Positions 33,826-46,497 of a DNA stretch of 64,000 bases are shown here, piece after piece (positions within the stretch are counted from its first letter, which is position 1; each line of letters begins with the position of its first letter). The stretch is taken from assembly GCF_033958435.1 (NCBI RefSeq), contig NC_134152.1, forward strand, positions 18,028,001 to 18,092,000, read 5' to 3'. Under the pieces are notes generated by a model. It did no database searches, was not told where the DNA came from, and saw only the letters and a program-made list of their open reading frames with translations. The translations under genes were made by a program, and so were the position numbers. Source of the stretch: Carettochelys insculpta (taxonomy: Eukaryota > Chordata > Testudines > Carettochelyidae).

Positions 33826-34285
33826 CTAAGGGGGACATAATAGTGCTCTATAAAAGCATTAATGATATGGAGAAAGTAAAGACATAAATAAGAAATATAT
33901 AAGTTTATTCTGTCACATAAACCAAGAACACATACTTGCATGGCAGTTTAAAACCGAAACCAAACTCCAGACCAAAAAACTAAAAAAGAAGTACACAGGC
34001 AAATTGTGGAAATTATTGCCACGTGACACTGTGAAGGTGAAAAGTATAACTGGGTTAAAAATACTAAGTTCATGGAGAGATATGTCCATCAATGGCTATT
34101 TGCCAAAATGATCAGGGATGTTTCCCCATGCTCCAGCTTTCTGTAAACCTCCAACTGCCAGAAGATGGGGAAGAACGACAAGGAACTATTCAAAATTCCC
34201 CTATTCTGTTGATCCCCTCTGAAGTATTTGGCTTTCGTAGCTGTCACAGAATGGATACTGTTGTGTGACATAGTATGGCCACTCA
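33826..34285 (+). pseudogene. CR1 LINE ORF2 C-terminus and 3' UTR
   Basis: Reads gggggacataatagtgct, aatgatatggagaaagtaaa, tttaaaaccgaaaccaaact, attgtggaaattattgccac, then gtataactgggttaaaaata and atgtccatcaatggctattt. This is the conserved tail of CR1 ORF2 (K-W-KLLP-type C-terminus). It runs into a 3' UTR with aaacctccaactgccagaag and ctgaagtatttggctttc, matching the minus-strand piece at 12893. Stops are frequent. Confidence 0.7.
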
Positions 34286-34289
34286 TGTT

Positions 34290-36340
34290 TACCTGACAAT
34301 CTTCCCCCACTTCTTCAGTCTGAGTGCAGCCCCTCCCCTTATCACACCATTCTGCTTCAGAACCACTTGGAGTCTGAACAAACAGAAAAATGATCCTTTG
34401 GAGGGAAGGAGTAAGAGAAGAAGAATGGTGGGGGGTCTCTTAAACAAACTCCCTAATGAAAAATATTGTGACAACTGAGACCATCTTTCAGAGGCACCAG
34501 GGTAGGGAAGGTAAGTTATGGAGGACAACAAGAATGTTCCTTGGTAATAATCTCTTGAGGGATAGGAGGAGCAGGCAGTCAGGACCAAGCAAGCTGCAGG
34601 GTACAGCACTTTCATTTGATGCTTGGAGGTCAAGGAGGAAGGACTGGGCTCATAGGAAGAGAAAGTTGTAACAGCTCCCTGGTCAGAGCATTACTGCCAG
34701 CAGGAACCAAGGAAGCTAGAGAGAGCTTTAGCTAGCTGCTAAGACTGTCAGGTGGAAGCCCTGAAATAAGGGTGAAGAGGGGAGGTAGCCCAAAGAAATG
34801 AAATGAGGAGTTGGTGGGGACTCAGCAATTGGTGGCCATGTATAGGGCCCTGGGCTAGGACCCCAAGTAGTGGATGGGCCTGGGTCATCCCCTTTGCCCC
34901 TACTTGCTGCTGAAGATGTAGCTGGACTTAAAAAATGTAACATATTCCATTAACAGAATGACACAATTTTGGGAGTGACATGGACTCTGGAACAGAACTG
35001 ATAGTGGTGAAATGCCATCAGAAGAGGGCACACTGCACAACATAGCAGATCCTTTGAATAACCAGCAATGGGGTGCTGCAGTAATGAGTCACAACCCATC
35101 ACAAGAGGATTTTCTGTGTACAAGTTAACAACAGTATCCCCATCTGATAAGCACATTGGCCGTCAACCTTATATTATACAGATCAGAAATGGTTATTGAT
35201 TTGTAAAAGAAGGAGCATTCTCAGCTAACCAGAAAAATTCTGAAATATTTTAAAGTGAGATTTATGGAATATTAGTTTCATTAGCTTAAGTGTTTCTTGT
35301 TGATAATTACAGCAATGAAAAATCATGACAATATAAATTAGCTCTAGAGTTTATAGAGAAATGAAATCTGGATTCAAAATATAGGTCTGCAATAATTAAA
35401 TGCTCTAACTCAGATGTATGACAAGGAAGATAATTTAACTGCAATCATCTCATTTTTATGTGATTATGAAAAGAGGCTGAAGGTAACTACCACCACCTAA
35501 AGATGTGCAAATGTAACAAGCTTTTCCTTTAAAAAAATGCATATAGCTTTTTTGTATTTGGTGTGCAATGAACACATTAAGCAAGCTATGATTTTGGGGT
35601 GGCAGGGAATCACAGCTCCTGGATATGCAGTTTACAACACAGTTTTCCATTGAACTGTAAAGATTATGCACCAAACACATGAAGTATAGTCTAGCTGGGA
35701 TACCTAGAGAACAAAGTCCACTTAAGATACCTAGTTATGACCTACATTACTTCAACGAAAACCCTATCTTGGAGACAAGGACCTAAAATTAAAGTTTATC
35801 TGTGCTTGAAATATGAGGGCTCCTTGGTTTCCCTCAGCTCCTTGGAGCAACATGGTCATCTCCAAACAGTAGCTCCAGAACTGTTCTGCTAACAATATAC
35901 AATATTTCTACACTGTGATTTTAGATATATGCCTAACAAAGCCTGTTGAAAACCATCAAAAACCTTATAAATAAACTCCAACACCACATATTCTTGTTCT
36001 TGTCCAAAATAAATCAGGGGAAATTACTGATCCCTGGATTTTTTACAGCAAGATGGTACCATTATGGTAACCTAAACTAACCTGAATAACAGAGGCCAGA
36101 GAATATCAGCCAGTAATTCTAGGATCAACCCTACAATTTCTTGGGTCTAACTTGAACATATCTTTTCAGAAATGAGTTCAACACCAGGTTATAAATTTGA
36201 AGGCTTCAAGACAGTAAATATCTACCCAACCACATACTGAATTGTTTCACTAATTAATTACCCTCGTTATTAAAAATATGCAAATAGTCTAAATATGTCT
36301 AATTTCAGTTTCCAACCACTGAATCTTGTTAAGCCTTTGT
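34290..36340. other. intron, no recognised exon
   Basis: A purine-rich segment at 34390-34880 gives long frames without domains; the rest is AT-rich unique sequence. Confidence 0.4.
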
Positions 36341-36344
36341 CTGT

Positions 36345-37250
36345 TTGATTAAAGAGCTTGCTACTATCAGTAATCTTCTCTTCATGGAGGAATTCACAGA
36401 GCATGATTAAATCACCACTTAAAATTCTCTTTGATAAGGTCAGTATACTGAGTTTCTCGAATTTTTTTTTTTTTTTTTTGCTCCAAGGCAGGTTTTCTAC
36501 ATTCAGAATAGTTCTTGCAGCTCTTTTCTAAATGATTCAACATCCTTTTTGAAGCATAGTCACCAAAACTCAACTGGATATAGCATTCCTAGAATGATTT
36601 CACCAATGTTGCAAAACAGATGTAGTATTAACTGGCTAATTCTACTTGTTATTCTGATTTACATATCCAATGATTAGCTCTTTTTAACCATAACATTGCA
36701 CTGGTAGCATGTGTCAAATTGGTTATTCACCCTGTCCTCCCCAATGTCAGAGCATTCCAGAATACATTTGCCTATGCTGTAAATATGATGTACATTATTT
36801 GTTCCTAGATCTGTGATCTGCCATTGGGCTATTTTATATCACATGTTGTTCAAAACATCTGTTTAAGAAGCCACCTATACCCCACTGTGGAACTGGACTG
36901 CCCGAATGTTATTTACCACTCTGCCAATTTTGTGGTACCAGCAAACTTTACAAGCAACGATTTTGTAAATTCTCTCAGGCCACTGAAACAGATATTGAAC
37001 ATCATTGGGCCAAGAAAGATCTCTGCAGAACCCACCAGAATAAACCCATTGGATTATGATTACTCCCCATCACAATCATATACATCTATTAGCCAGTTTT
37101 TAATCCATTTACAGCTTGCTGCATTAATTTTGTATAGTGCAGTTTTTAAAAATCAGACTGTTGTGCAGTTCTTATTGAAATACTTTATGGAAGATAAGTA
37201 CATTACGTCAACAGAACCAAGACCTATTTTTCACAAAACCATATTTATTG
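36345..37250 (-). pseudogene. old diverged CR1 LINE ORF2
   Basis: The + strand shows the antisense landmarks of CR1 in order: ttcatggaggaattcacag, aaatcaccacttaaaattct, a T18 run, ctcaactggatatagcattc, gtgtcaaattggttattcac, aaacagatattgaacatcat and tagccagtttttaatccat. The last two match ttgaataacaccggccc and gccagctttttatccatct in the better preserved CR1 at 9932. A 151-codon frame on + (36824-37279) is the antisense shadow. Confidence 0.65.
36462..36479. repeat. T18 homopolymer
   Basis: An uninterrupted run of 18 T. Confidence 0.9.
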
Positions 37251-38570
37251 GCATTTACTATACTACCATTCTTTATTGATTGCATCCTGTTTCAACTTTT
37301 ACGTAGGCTTTGCCCAGGGATGATGATAAGCATATAATTACCGGAGTAATTCAATTTACCCTTTTTAAAAGATAAACACAAAATTAACTTTTCTCCAAAT
37401 TTCTGGAATGTTAATATTCCAAAACTTATTAAAACCAACACCAATTATTTTATTAATTCATGTCACTTATCTTAAAGATGCAAAAAAGTCCTGGAAAATT
37501 GCTTAATGTAAGAATATACACTTTAAAAGGCAATATATAAACTTAAAATGCACTGCAACCCAGCTTCACCCAGCAGGGGAAAGAGTTACAGGAAGCACAT
37601 GGCAGTTTGCTCAACAGTGCCACAGAAACATATGGTGACCAAAAGGCAGAACTGAATGAAAATGCCCTGAGCAGCTCAGCCAAAAGTGTAACAGTCAGGC
37701 TAAAAAATTATAGTTTCTTATTATAACTTCATATACTGTCCCGAAGATCAAGGAAAAGTGATCCGTTCCATGTGTGCAAGTCAACACAAAGCTTCAAAGC
37801 AATTTACAAATCCTGTTCTCATTAATATATGGAGGATCCAAATTACCCACATTAGTAACAAACTGTTAAGATGATAAAAAAGAGAAATCACGTACAATGA
37901 TGAAAAATGATTTCTTATGAAAAGCACTAGTGACTAAAGAAAAACTTGCATATCTGAAGCCAAGGACTCCAATTTATAAGTTTAACCTTTAAAGCAGCCA
38001 CAATACACACTGCACATAAATAATTCCTCTTTAAACATGTTGCCATGATGTCAAATTCAGCTCCAGATTTGTTATAATTGTTCAAACCTGAAGGGCTAAA
38101 AGTTAAGTGAGAGCAATATGCCTCCCTAAATTTGCATGTACATATTTGAACCTCCATGTGACAGCTTAATCCTTCTCACATTATGTAAGCTGGTTATTTT
38201 AACAAGTTCCAAATAGATCAGTCTTAATAGTTTTTATCAATACTTTATTAAAGCATAAATATATACAGCATATTAAAGTAATTAAAATGTTCTCATATTT
38301 TATACGTTACAACAAACTAAATGGCTGCACTGACAATGCATTTTTAAAGTTACTAAATTATTCTCTATTGTTTTGGTACAATGTTGTAAAACAGAATTGC
38401 CTCTGATTTTAAAAGAGAATATGAATGTTCATTTAACGGGGACGGATGTTATTTTCCCCAGTACACTTATATGTGCATATGTGTGGATTGATTAGAGAAA
38501 ATATCGAATCATCATTCCTCATAAGCAATCCTCTGCTCTTAAAACAAAGGGCAGCTCTCGCAAAAAAAAG
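37251..38570. other. AT-rich unique intron
   Basis: No recognised feature. Confidence 0.4.
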
Positions 38571-38572
38571 AT

Positions 38573-38690
38573 ATATTGGCATTGGAAAAGGTTCAGAAAA
38601 GAGCAACAAAAATGATTAGGGGTTTGGAATGGGTGAAGACCAGGACTTTTCAGCTTAGAAAAGAGGAAACTAGACTTTGATTAACCAGTC
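38573..38690 (+). pseudogene. CR1 LINE ORF2 fragment
   Basis: Translates as LEKVQKRATKMIRGLEW followed by RTFQLRKEETRL, the start of the conserved CR1 C-terminal segment that, in the minus copy at 10355, reads MIKGLEHKTYEDRL. It is cut off by the LTR that follows. Confidence 0.7.
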
Positions 38691-38720
38691 ATCTAGACAG
38701 GAAGATGATGAAGCTCCATT

Positions 38721-39667
38721 TGTGGAGATGTGCTATAACAGCTACAACGATTTTGGAGAAAACCCACCGTAGCCAGACAAAGTCTCCCCCTTACAAGCCA
38801 GCTTGCTCGCTGCCCCCCCACTGAGAAGCACACAGGGCACGGAAACAGCTGCTGACAGCACAGTCTTTGATGCCCTCATTGAGGCCCAGATGTGCTAGCT
38901 CATCGTGACCCTGAGAAGCAGAAAGTACAGATAGAAGGCTAACAGGCCAAACTGTCAACGAGAGGGGGGGGGACCCTCAGGAAATCACCCCAGCTGGCAC
39001 TGATGAATTTGGTGACCACACAACCATCCCAGAAGAGGAAGTCCCCGCCCACACAAAAAGAATGTCCTGTACTCCTAAATTGCTTATCTCCTGTCTTACA
39101 AGTGCAAATTAAGTAAGAATTGCCCTTGTAACAAACTGGCGTCACAAAAGACAGACCAGTACGATCTGGCACCATAGATAAGAAAGAGAATACGTAAGCC
39201 AAAAAGGGGTATAAAAGGTGGGCCCAGCAGAACTCTAACTTTGAGTGCATTCCACCAACTACCTGCTGGTCGGGTCAGGTGATTGCCTCCCGAGGTCCGC
39301 AACTGGGGATGCCCAACCTCATATTCGTCTTTCCGCGGAATTGAGTGACCGATCCGGCTTGGCTACGCTGGTATCAAGAGACGCAGAGAGGGTAAGACAT
39401 ACCCATGCTAGGTCTCCATTTTTTTTGTGCACAGCTAAAGAATTAGAGCTCTGTAACTAGACGTCATTGTATCAAGATATCATTGTGTTAGATGGTAACA
39501 GATATCTTTGTATTGGATTGTAACGTAACTTGTTAACACCTGTACTTTGCTAGCATATAAGAAGTAGACAATAGCCTTTGTAACCACACGCTTATAACTG
39601 TAGCTTAATAAACTTGTAACCAGTTAAGACCTAAGCCTGACCCCTTTATCCTTTTGTCACTACAACA
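38721..39667 (+). mobile_element. retroviral-type LTR
   Basis: Begins near tgtggagatgtgctataaca. It has a TATA box at 39210-39218 (tataaaagg) and a polyA signal aataaa at 39607-39612, followed by a GT/T-rich stretch (tttatccttttgtcac) and an end near tacaaca. Cap site to polyA gives an R region of about 380 bp. The borders are inferred from TG/CA-type ends and could be off by tens of bases. About 200 bp after the end (39668-39890) resembles a retroviral leader, but no coding genes follow. Confidence 0.6.
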
Positions 39668-39894
39668 CAGCCGACACAACAAAAGAACTTTAAGCGTTTG
39701 GTTACCACAGCCTGACCGTAGGTGAGTGCGCTAGGAGCTCCCTGCTCTAACAGTAAAAACCTGGGTTGTTTAGGACCCAGGGGAATCCGTCAGCCTGTTT
39801 TGGCTGCTTGCAGTGACGAGCTCCCTGCTCTCGCAGTTTTAAACTCGGATGATAACAAGGGCATAGTTGGTACCTCACCGTACATTACCCGGCC

Positions 39895-40370
39895 ACCGGC
39901 TAGCACCCACGGGGCTGTGCATAAGCCAAATGGTAAAACTCCTCCTGGTCATGGTCTGTGCCGAGTGTAAATCTGAGAAATCTCCAAAGTGCTGGATGTA
40001 TGATCACATGGAAATATGGATCTTGTAGGTTAAGAGCTGAAAACCAGTCCCTGATCTGCAAGGGATGTGCTAATATAGGGGGCACTGTGAGCCAATGAGG
40101 AGAAGCTAACAGATTTCTTGGCACCAAGATTTCCCTGGGGCACTGATGAATTTCTCTTTTTTTGGACTGATTTTGCCATTGGAGACAGAAGGGGAGATGA
40201 AGTCAGCATTGGCTGTCTGCTCAGGTTTGAGCAAGGTCTGAGATATGTGTCATACATGCAACTCCCATTGCAAAAAGTGCACTCATCCAGTTTGATCTCT
40301 AAGTTAAGCATTTTAGGTGCCAAATCTGTAATTTCCAGAGGCCTCAAACTGTCCTTTTATGTGCCAAGAT
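39895..40370 (-). pseudogene. DIRS-type retrotransposon RT fragment
   Basis: The minus strand gives RDWFSALNLQDPYFHVII, containing RT motif A (the usual string is ALDLQDAYFH; the catalytic Asp is Asn here), then WRFLRFTLGTDH. After a frameshift comes LPFGLCTAPWV, the RT motif B' block. The style is that of DIRS elements, not of CR1. The upstream part (40350-40130) is coding-like but too decayed to place. It abuts the LTR leader, and the fragment is truncated at about 39895. Confidence 0.65.
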
Positions 40371-40379
40371 AGTTGTGAG

Positions 40380-42585
40380 AGGAATTTCCTAGGTAGTTGG
40401 CAGTACTGTTTTATCTGCCATTCTCAGCAAAACCATGGCGATTGACACGGGATCATTTTTGTTTCTTTTTAAATCTTGACACATACCTCTTAGCCCATTA
40501 AGCACAACCCCATTGCTATAGCATGTCTATGATGTTAAGCACAACTTAAGGAATACAAATGAACATTACTTATCTTCTAGGTGATGCACAGGACACAGTG
40601 AATGCAAGAATAAGTTAGAGACAAGGTTTATTCGACTGGGTTCTATGAATAATGGTTATGTAAATACTACATATAGTTAAAAGAGACCTTTCCTTAACAT
40701 CAGCTAAATGCCTAATAAAGGTTTGAAAAGAATCAGAAATCAATTTGGCCATTTCTAACAGAAGGCATTAAATCAATATTAAACAAAAGGATCGGATTCA
40801 AAGCATGTTCCATCAAATCCGACATAATATGGCATAGATACTAACCCACAATTAAAACATCATTAACATGTTTTAGTTTTTCATTCATAACTTGTGCTCA
40901 TGATTCTATTTCTATAGTTATAAATTGCTGATGAACAAATACTATGCTGTGCACCAACCTCAGAATAGGCTTGTTGGACACTGACAGAACTCCTCATCAA
41001 GTACACTGAGCTAGAAAATGGAATAAATAAGTGATGGGTTTGGGCCATGTTGGGATCTCTTTTACACCACTGTTACCAAGACCAGAGTCTGGGCTTACGA
41101 CTGCCATTAGTTAGGTTATGTCACCAAATGAAAGGAGCATCCGTGGCCACTGTGATCAAATGTTTGACATTTCACTCAGAATGTCACTTTATTACTAAAA
41201 GAAGGTATTTGCAATCTGTGTATTACAGAGTTAAAAGGATAAAGCTGGATGAGTACAGTTTGTCTCTATTTCTATAGCAGCACAATCTTTAATGGCTCTT
41301 GGGAAAGCTACTTAAATCTTATAACTGCTGCTTTAGTTTGGATGTCAAAAGGCAAATTATTAATTGTGATTGTACCAATGTTTGCCACTGACAAGAAAAG
41401 TACAGCAGCCGAAAATTTCTACTAGATTTAGAATCAATGTCTCTAAGTCATTAATCACGTGTAATTAAGGCCAATTTGCATTAAAGTCTTCAGAAAATTT
41501 ACCACTGGGCTTCAGTGACACAGGAAAAAACATGCAAAAGGGGCGAGATACCACAACTCCTTTTCTGCAGGTAAGCTATGAGTTTAATTAGACCCAGGAT
41601 AGGAGAGTCTGCCTCAGAGTGTTGCAAAGACATGATGAAAAAAAATTATCTTCAAAAATAAAGTGGAATACCCAAATAAAACCAAAGTAATACGTTCTTT
41701 TTCCATTAATACTGAAGGAAAGAAAAATAGTGTAGTATACTCCACAGAGCATCATTCTTCTCATTTTCTTTTTTAAAGAAACAACAAAATTTCAGCTCTT
41801 CCAGGAAGCAAAGTGATAAATTACACATAAGATGCTAAATGGTGTAATGGAATAAAATCTACTAAAGGAAACTCGGGTTAACAATTACAAAAAAGAATCC
41901 TCTCAACAGTCAGGCAACAGACTGAGGAACGGTGTTCCTGGTGAAGGAGGAGGAGAGTGATCAGTTGGGACAATTACAACAGCCCAAAGAGTGCATTTGC
42001 TTAAGGAATAATCACAAATTATCAAGGAGATGGACTGAGTGCTCCCATGTTCCTATTCTATCTTTTATTTCAAGAGTATGATCATATGCAAACAAAAGTT
42101 ACTTAAATTCCCATTTAATGTCTTCTTCTCACAATTTTTCCTTATTAGCTACTCATTTATATTGATTTCACAGTACTGTACACTTTCAGGTTTTGCATAG
42201 TTAATGACATTTCAAACCCACAAACTCTGTGGGCTCACTTTCCCTGCAAAACTGATACTTGAGAGATCTTTCTTCCATTATACATACTTTCTTTTTACAG
42301 TGGTTGGTGGGAAAACTGAGCAACACTTAAATCATCTACTCCCACACGATATTTAGAACATAGTGTGGCAGCATTAGGAGGTGGTGCAGCTGAGTGATGA
42401 TGGTTTGTAAAAATGAGGGTGGAAGAAAGTGGGTGGGAAGGCAAACCAAGAATGACAACGAGTTAGGAAAGGCTACTGTACATTCCCCACCTCCATTACA
42501 TTTTTTCTTTAGCAGGACTGGAGGAGCTGTGGAGGGCTGTTGTTGACACACTGGGGAAGGAAAGGAAAATGTGCAGAGCAGGGGT
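40380..42585. other. AT-rich unique intron
   Basis: Two kilobases without a recognised repeat, exon or RNA gene. Confidence 0.45.
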
Positions 42586-42587
42586 AG

Positions 42588-43400
42588 GCAATAATTTGGT
42601 GATTGAAGGCTGCACTCTTCCATGATATTAATGGAGGAGGTGTGGGGTCTGGCATGGAGGTTGGGTGAAGAAGAGAGATTCGAGTAAGGGGGGTTCAAAA
42701 TGGGGGTGGGATCTGGGAGGTAGTTTGTATGAAGGAGGGAGTTAAGAATTGGGGCATGGGAACTGGTCTGCAGAGTCCAAAAGGGGGTGTGGGTGCAGGA
42801 GAGGATTCTGACCTGAAGGAGGCATGCAGGGTCTGGGAGGGGATTGTGAACTGGGGCAGGAATGCCAGAGGGGGTGGATGGATTTTGGTTGGAAGCTGGG
42901 GCAGAAGACTGGGGTGCAAGGTCAGGGGTGGGGCATTGTGACCTGGAGAAAGGGTGTAAGAAGGGGTGCAGGGTGTGGGAAGGAATATGGGTGCCAGAGA
43001 GGGAGCCCACAGGGTTTGGGTTACATGGGGAAGGCGTACAAAGGGAGCGGCAGAGGTTTGGGAGGAGAGAGGGGCTGGGGTGCTAGAGGCAGGTCCCTGC
43101 CTTTCATGCCACCACACATGCTCAGGGCTGCTGAAGGAGCCATGTGTACTGCTCTGAACTGAATGCTGTAAGCCCAGGGGAAGGGTACTTCACATGCTGC
43201 CTGGCCTGCAAACAGGCAGCTCCTATTGGCCTGTAACCAGCCAATGGGAGCTGCTGGGGCACAAGGGCAGCATGACAAGTCTTCTCCCCTAGCTTTGAAG
43301 TGTGCACACAGCCCTACCGCCAGCTTTTTCCGCGTGCCAGGCAGGGAGATGGCTGAGGCTTCTGCGGGTGGAATCTGGCTGCTTGGTATAGAGGAATATT
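42588..43400. mobile_element. hAT-like non-autonomous element with G-rich interior
   Basis: Starts caggggtaggcaataattt, a hAT-type terminus. The interior is long G-rich repetition (ggggtgggatctgggagg-like phrases), and near the right it carries gccaatgggagctgctggg, common in hAT derivatives. Open frames up to 224 codons here, on both strands, are low-complexity artefacts. The right end is not fixed. Confidence 0.5.
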
Positions 43401-43689
43401 TAAAAAGGGATGTCTAAAGAAAAAAAATCTACCATATATTTAAAAGACTTTGTGTATCGGACTCTCTGTTTAAGAATTCCTACTAAATGGTAAGAGCTAG
43501 GGCTGCCAAATTTGGTATACAGCTTCCTCTTCTCATAACGTAAAGCAAGGCAAGGATTTGGCTGTGACAGGAAAATGAGATGTGCCTGGAATGAGACTGC
43601 ATCTCATAAAGCCGTGCAAAAAAGAGACAGAATCATCAGGCAGATGAAAGGGCTGGTTTGGCACGCTGCCCCACCCAGGACTGCCCAAG

Positions 43690-44035
43690 CCCTGAGCCTC
43701 CCGCTCCACAGGTGCATTCCCCTTTGCCAGGGAGTAAAGGGAAAGTGTACAGTTTGCTGTAATTCCTCACACTGGCTGGGCTGCACAGGGAGCAGATGAA
43801 CCTGGATCTGCCCCAGCTGGGGTTGGAGGAGGGGCCAGAAGCTCCCCCTCCCACACACACACTGATTGATAAGGGAATGTTGATGGCTGTTCCCCTTCAT
43901 CAGTAAGCAAGGGAAAAGCGCAGTTTTCTGACATTTCTCCCTCTGGCTGGAGAGTGCAGGAGGCAGAAGAAACTGGACCTGCCCCAGGCAGGGAATATGC
44001 ACCCTTCCCCTGTCTGTGCCCACTGGAGCTGAAGC
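43690..44035. repeat. two diverged ~180-bp tandem units
   Basis: Unit 1 (cattcccctttgccaggg, gaaagtgtacagtttgctg, cctggatctgccccagctgg) is repeated as unit 2 (gttccccttcatcagta, gaaaagcgcagttttctgac, aactggacctgccccaggca) about 180 bp later. Confidence 0.65.
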
Positions 44036-44135
44036 AGTGATGGAAATGCACTTCTCATCTACCCGCAAGCTGCTGCTAGTTCACTCTGCCTGGGGCAGCC
44101 TGCATACTGAACCCCTCCCCCTCAGCCCCAGCCCA

Positions 44136-44512
44136 AAGCAATAATTTAAATGACACATGTATATTTACATTTTATTTCCCAAAACCAAAAATGAGTTAAG
44201 GAGCTGAGCAATGCTAAGTAAATCTTCTCATATAAAATATGTAATGAACATAAGGGAGAGATCTTAAAGCTAAACTGAGTTATCCAGATATGCAGGTTAC
44301 CTTAATTTTATTAATTTTTACTTACCCTGAAATCTCCACTGTTCTTATTGCAAAACAAATCTCTTCTTAAGCATTAAAAAGATACTTCATTGTTTTCCAT
44401 CTTGCTTTGAGTATGTTCTGGGTTTATACTCTGAATTTGTAGTTGCTCTTAGGGAGAGCTACAAAATTGCGCACACCATGTGGTTTGTAGGCTTCATCTC
44501 TAAACTTTTTAC
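44136..44512. other. intronic sequence
   Basis: AT-rich; no recognised feature. Confidence 0.4.
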
Positions 44513-44515
44513 TAA

Positions 44516-44929
44516 GGCTGTGTTTGCAATTGCATTCCTCTTTCAAAAGAGGAATGCAAATGAGGGAAATCAAAAATGCAAATGAAGCACTGATTTACAT
44601 ATCTTGTGCTTCATTTGCATAATCTCTTTTCAGAAGAGATTCTTTCAAAAGAAAAAAAGCAGCCCAGATGAGGCTCTTTCACAAAGAAACCCTGTCATCG
44701 AAAGAACCCTCCTTTCTGAAACAAATTAGGAAGAAAGGCTCTTTCGAAGATGGGGTTTATTTTTGAAAAAGTCCCGTCTACACTGTTTTTTTCCTTTCAA
44801 AAGAATCTCTTCCGAAAAGAGGTAATGCAAATTAAGCATGAGATATGTAAATCAGTGCCTCATTTGCCTTTTTGATTTCCCTCATTTGCATTCCTCTTTC
44901 AAAAGAGGAATGCAAGTCTAGACGTTGGG
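44516..44929. mobile_element. 414-bp foldback Harbinger-type MITE with TAA target duplication
   Basis: The left end ggctgtgtttgcaattgc and right end, reverse-complemented, starting acccaacgtctagacttgc are followed inward by cattcctctttcaaaagagg on both sides and further mirrored blocks (gcaaatgagggaaatcaaa, cagtgcctcatttgc). TAA flanks it on both sides (44513-44515 and 44930-44932). Confidence 0.85.
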
Positions 44930-45002
44930 TAAGAAACAAAAGTCTTAGAATAAGAGAAAAAATTAAAGACCATCAAAGAGAGGGAGGGAGAGAGGGGGAA
45001 CC

Positions 45003-45180
45003 TAGTCCAGAGGTTGGCAACATGTGGCTCCAGAGCTGCATGGGGCTCCCTGCACTGCCGCCACTGAAACAGCAGAACTAAATTCAGTTGGTTTAATGTC
45101 CATCTGGGCAGAGGGAGGGATCCGGCTGTTAAACCAACTGAATTTAGTTCTGCTGTTTCAGCGGTAGCAAGGCAAGGAGC
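45003..45180. mobile_element. hAT-like element end with internal inverted repeat
   Basis: Begins ccagaggttggcaacatgtg, a hAT terminus. Inside, actgaaacagcagaactaaa plus ttcagttggttta (about 45064-45096) is mirrored by taaaccaactgaatttagtt plus ctgctgtttcagcg (about 45128-45164), a stem of about 35 bp. Confidence 0.6.
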
Positions 45181-46070
45181 TGCAGAGAAGTCGGGACAGC
45201 AGCACCCACAGTGATAAATGACTCCATTCTGGCCCCAGGAGAGAGCAGTCTGGGCCAAGAGGGAGGTACTAGAGGGAGCAGTTCTGCGTCCTTCCTCTAC
45301 CACCCACCTGTGTCTTCCACTGTTAGCTGGCTCACTCCCTCTGCCCAGCCAGTGCAGGTCAGTAACGGGTAACATGCCAGGTAAGGCAGGCAGATCTGTG
45401 GGCTGACAGAGGAGTGAAAGGTGGAACAGGTGCAGGGGGATGGAGGTAAAATTGGCGCTGCTGGATTTCTTGAGGGGACTCCCATGCAGCAGCAGCCACC
45501 TGCCCCTCTACCTGCCTCTTCCATGGGCAACAAGCACCCCTTGGGCAAGGCCAAGTCGCAGAGCTCAGAGGAGTGCATGCCAGCGTAGGTGCAGGAGGGA
45601 GCATGTGCCCAAAGCTGCTGCTTCCAGTTCCCAGCTGCACGGAAAGCCTGAGCCCCAACCTGCAGAGTGCAGCTAAATTCAGCAGCCCTTACAGCTGGGC
45701 AGCACTCCCAGCTCCTGCCTCAGGCTGGCCCAGGCTCTCTCAAGGGGCCTGTGCAGCTGCTGCACCTGCTGTCTGGCTCCTCAAAGGACAGACGCAATGT
45801 GCTGCAGGCACTGCACCTAAGTAAGAGCATCCCTGTCTCCTCCCTATCCCAGCTCCCTGCCCCACCATAGTGGGGAACATCCTGGGCAAGTTTTCAGCAA
45901 ACTTTCCTCCCTCCCTTTGTCCCCAGGGAGCTCCTATCTGCCCCATGTACAGGAACTGAACCTCTTTGCCCCCATCCAAACACATGTAAAGTATGAGGAA
46001 ATAGAATATGTAAAAAGTTTGTGAACATCCTGCAGTAAACATATACGCAGTACAAATCATTGTGTGTGCA
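45181..46070. other. GC-rich stretch, probably the rest of a hAT-like element
   Basis: Higher GC than the surroundings, with overlapping long frames on both strands (up to 158 codons) but no recognisable domain. Probably non-coding interior of the transposon. Confidence 0.35.
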
Positions 46071-46497
46071 CTGTTCTTAAAGTTTGATGTTATTTATTAA
46101 GAAATGTCTTGTGTTCACATGCACTGCGGCTCTTGAAGTACTGATTTCTGAATTTGAAAAAATGGCACTTCTCTCTATTTTGGTTGCAGACCCTGGCCTT
46201 GTCCTTTGAAACAGGCAAAAATTAGGGCGAAGAAAGAGAGAAAACATGAGGCTGCAGATGTGACAACTGCCAAGAATGCTGCTGTGGGATCTAATGTTTG
46301 GTGAACGACAAACTCCAGGAGAACTACAAATGTAAAGTTTTCCCATTTATTTTCATATTTGGATCAGCAACTTATTCCACTTCCTCAAAAAGAAAAAAAA
46401 AACAATTTTCCAAGATAAAAAAACCCTCGTTTATTGTAACACTTCTGAAGTACTATACTGCCTAGTAAGCTTTTCCTCCCCTTATCACAGTGAATAG

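Noticed and set aside
36824..37279. 151-codon frame on +
   Set aside because: It is antisense to an old CR1 ORF2.
42336..43010. 224-codon proline-rich frame on the minus strand
   Set aside because: It arises from the G-rich interior of a hAT-like element. Long overlapping frames on both strands are typical of low complexity.
44899..45870. Dense overlapping frames in a GC-rich block, considered as a CpG island gene
   Set aside because: No domain on either strand, no splice sites, and adjacent to a hAT terminus; most likely transposon interior.
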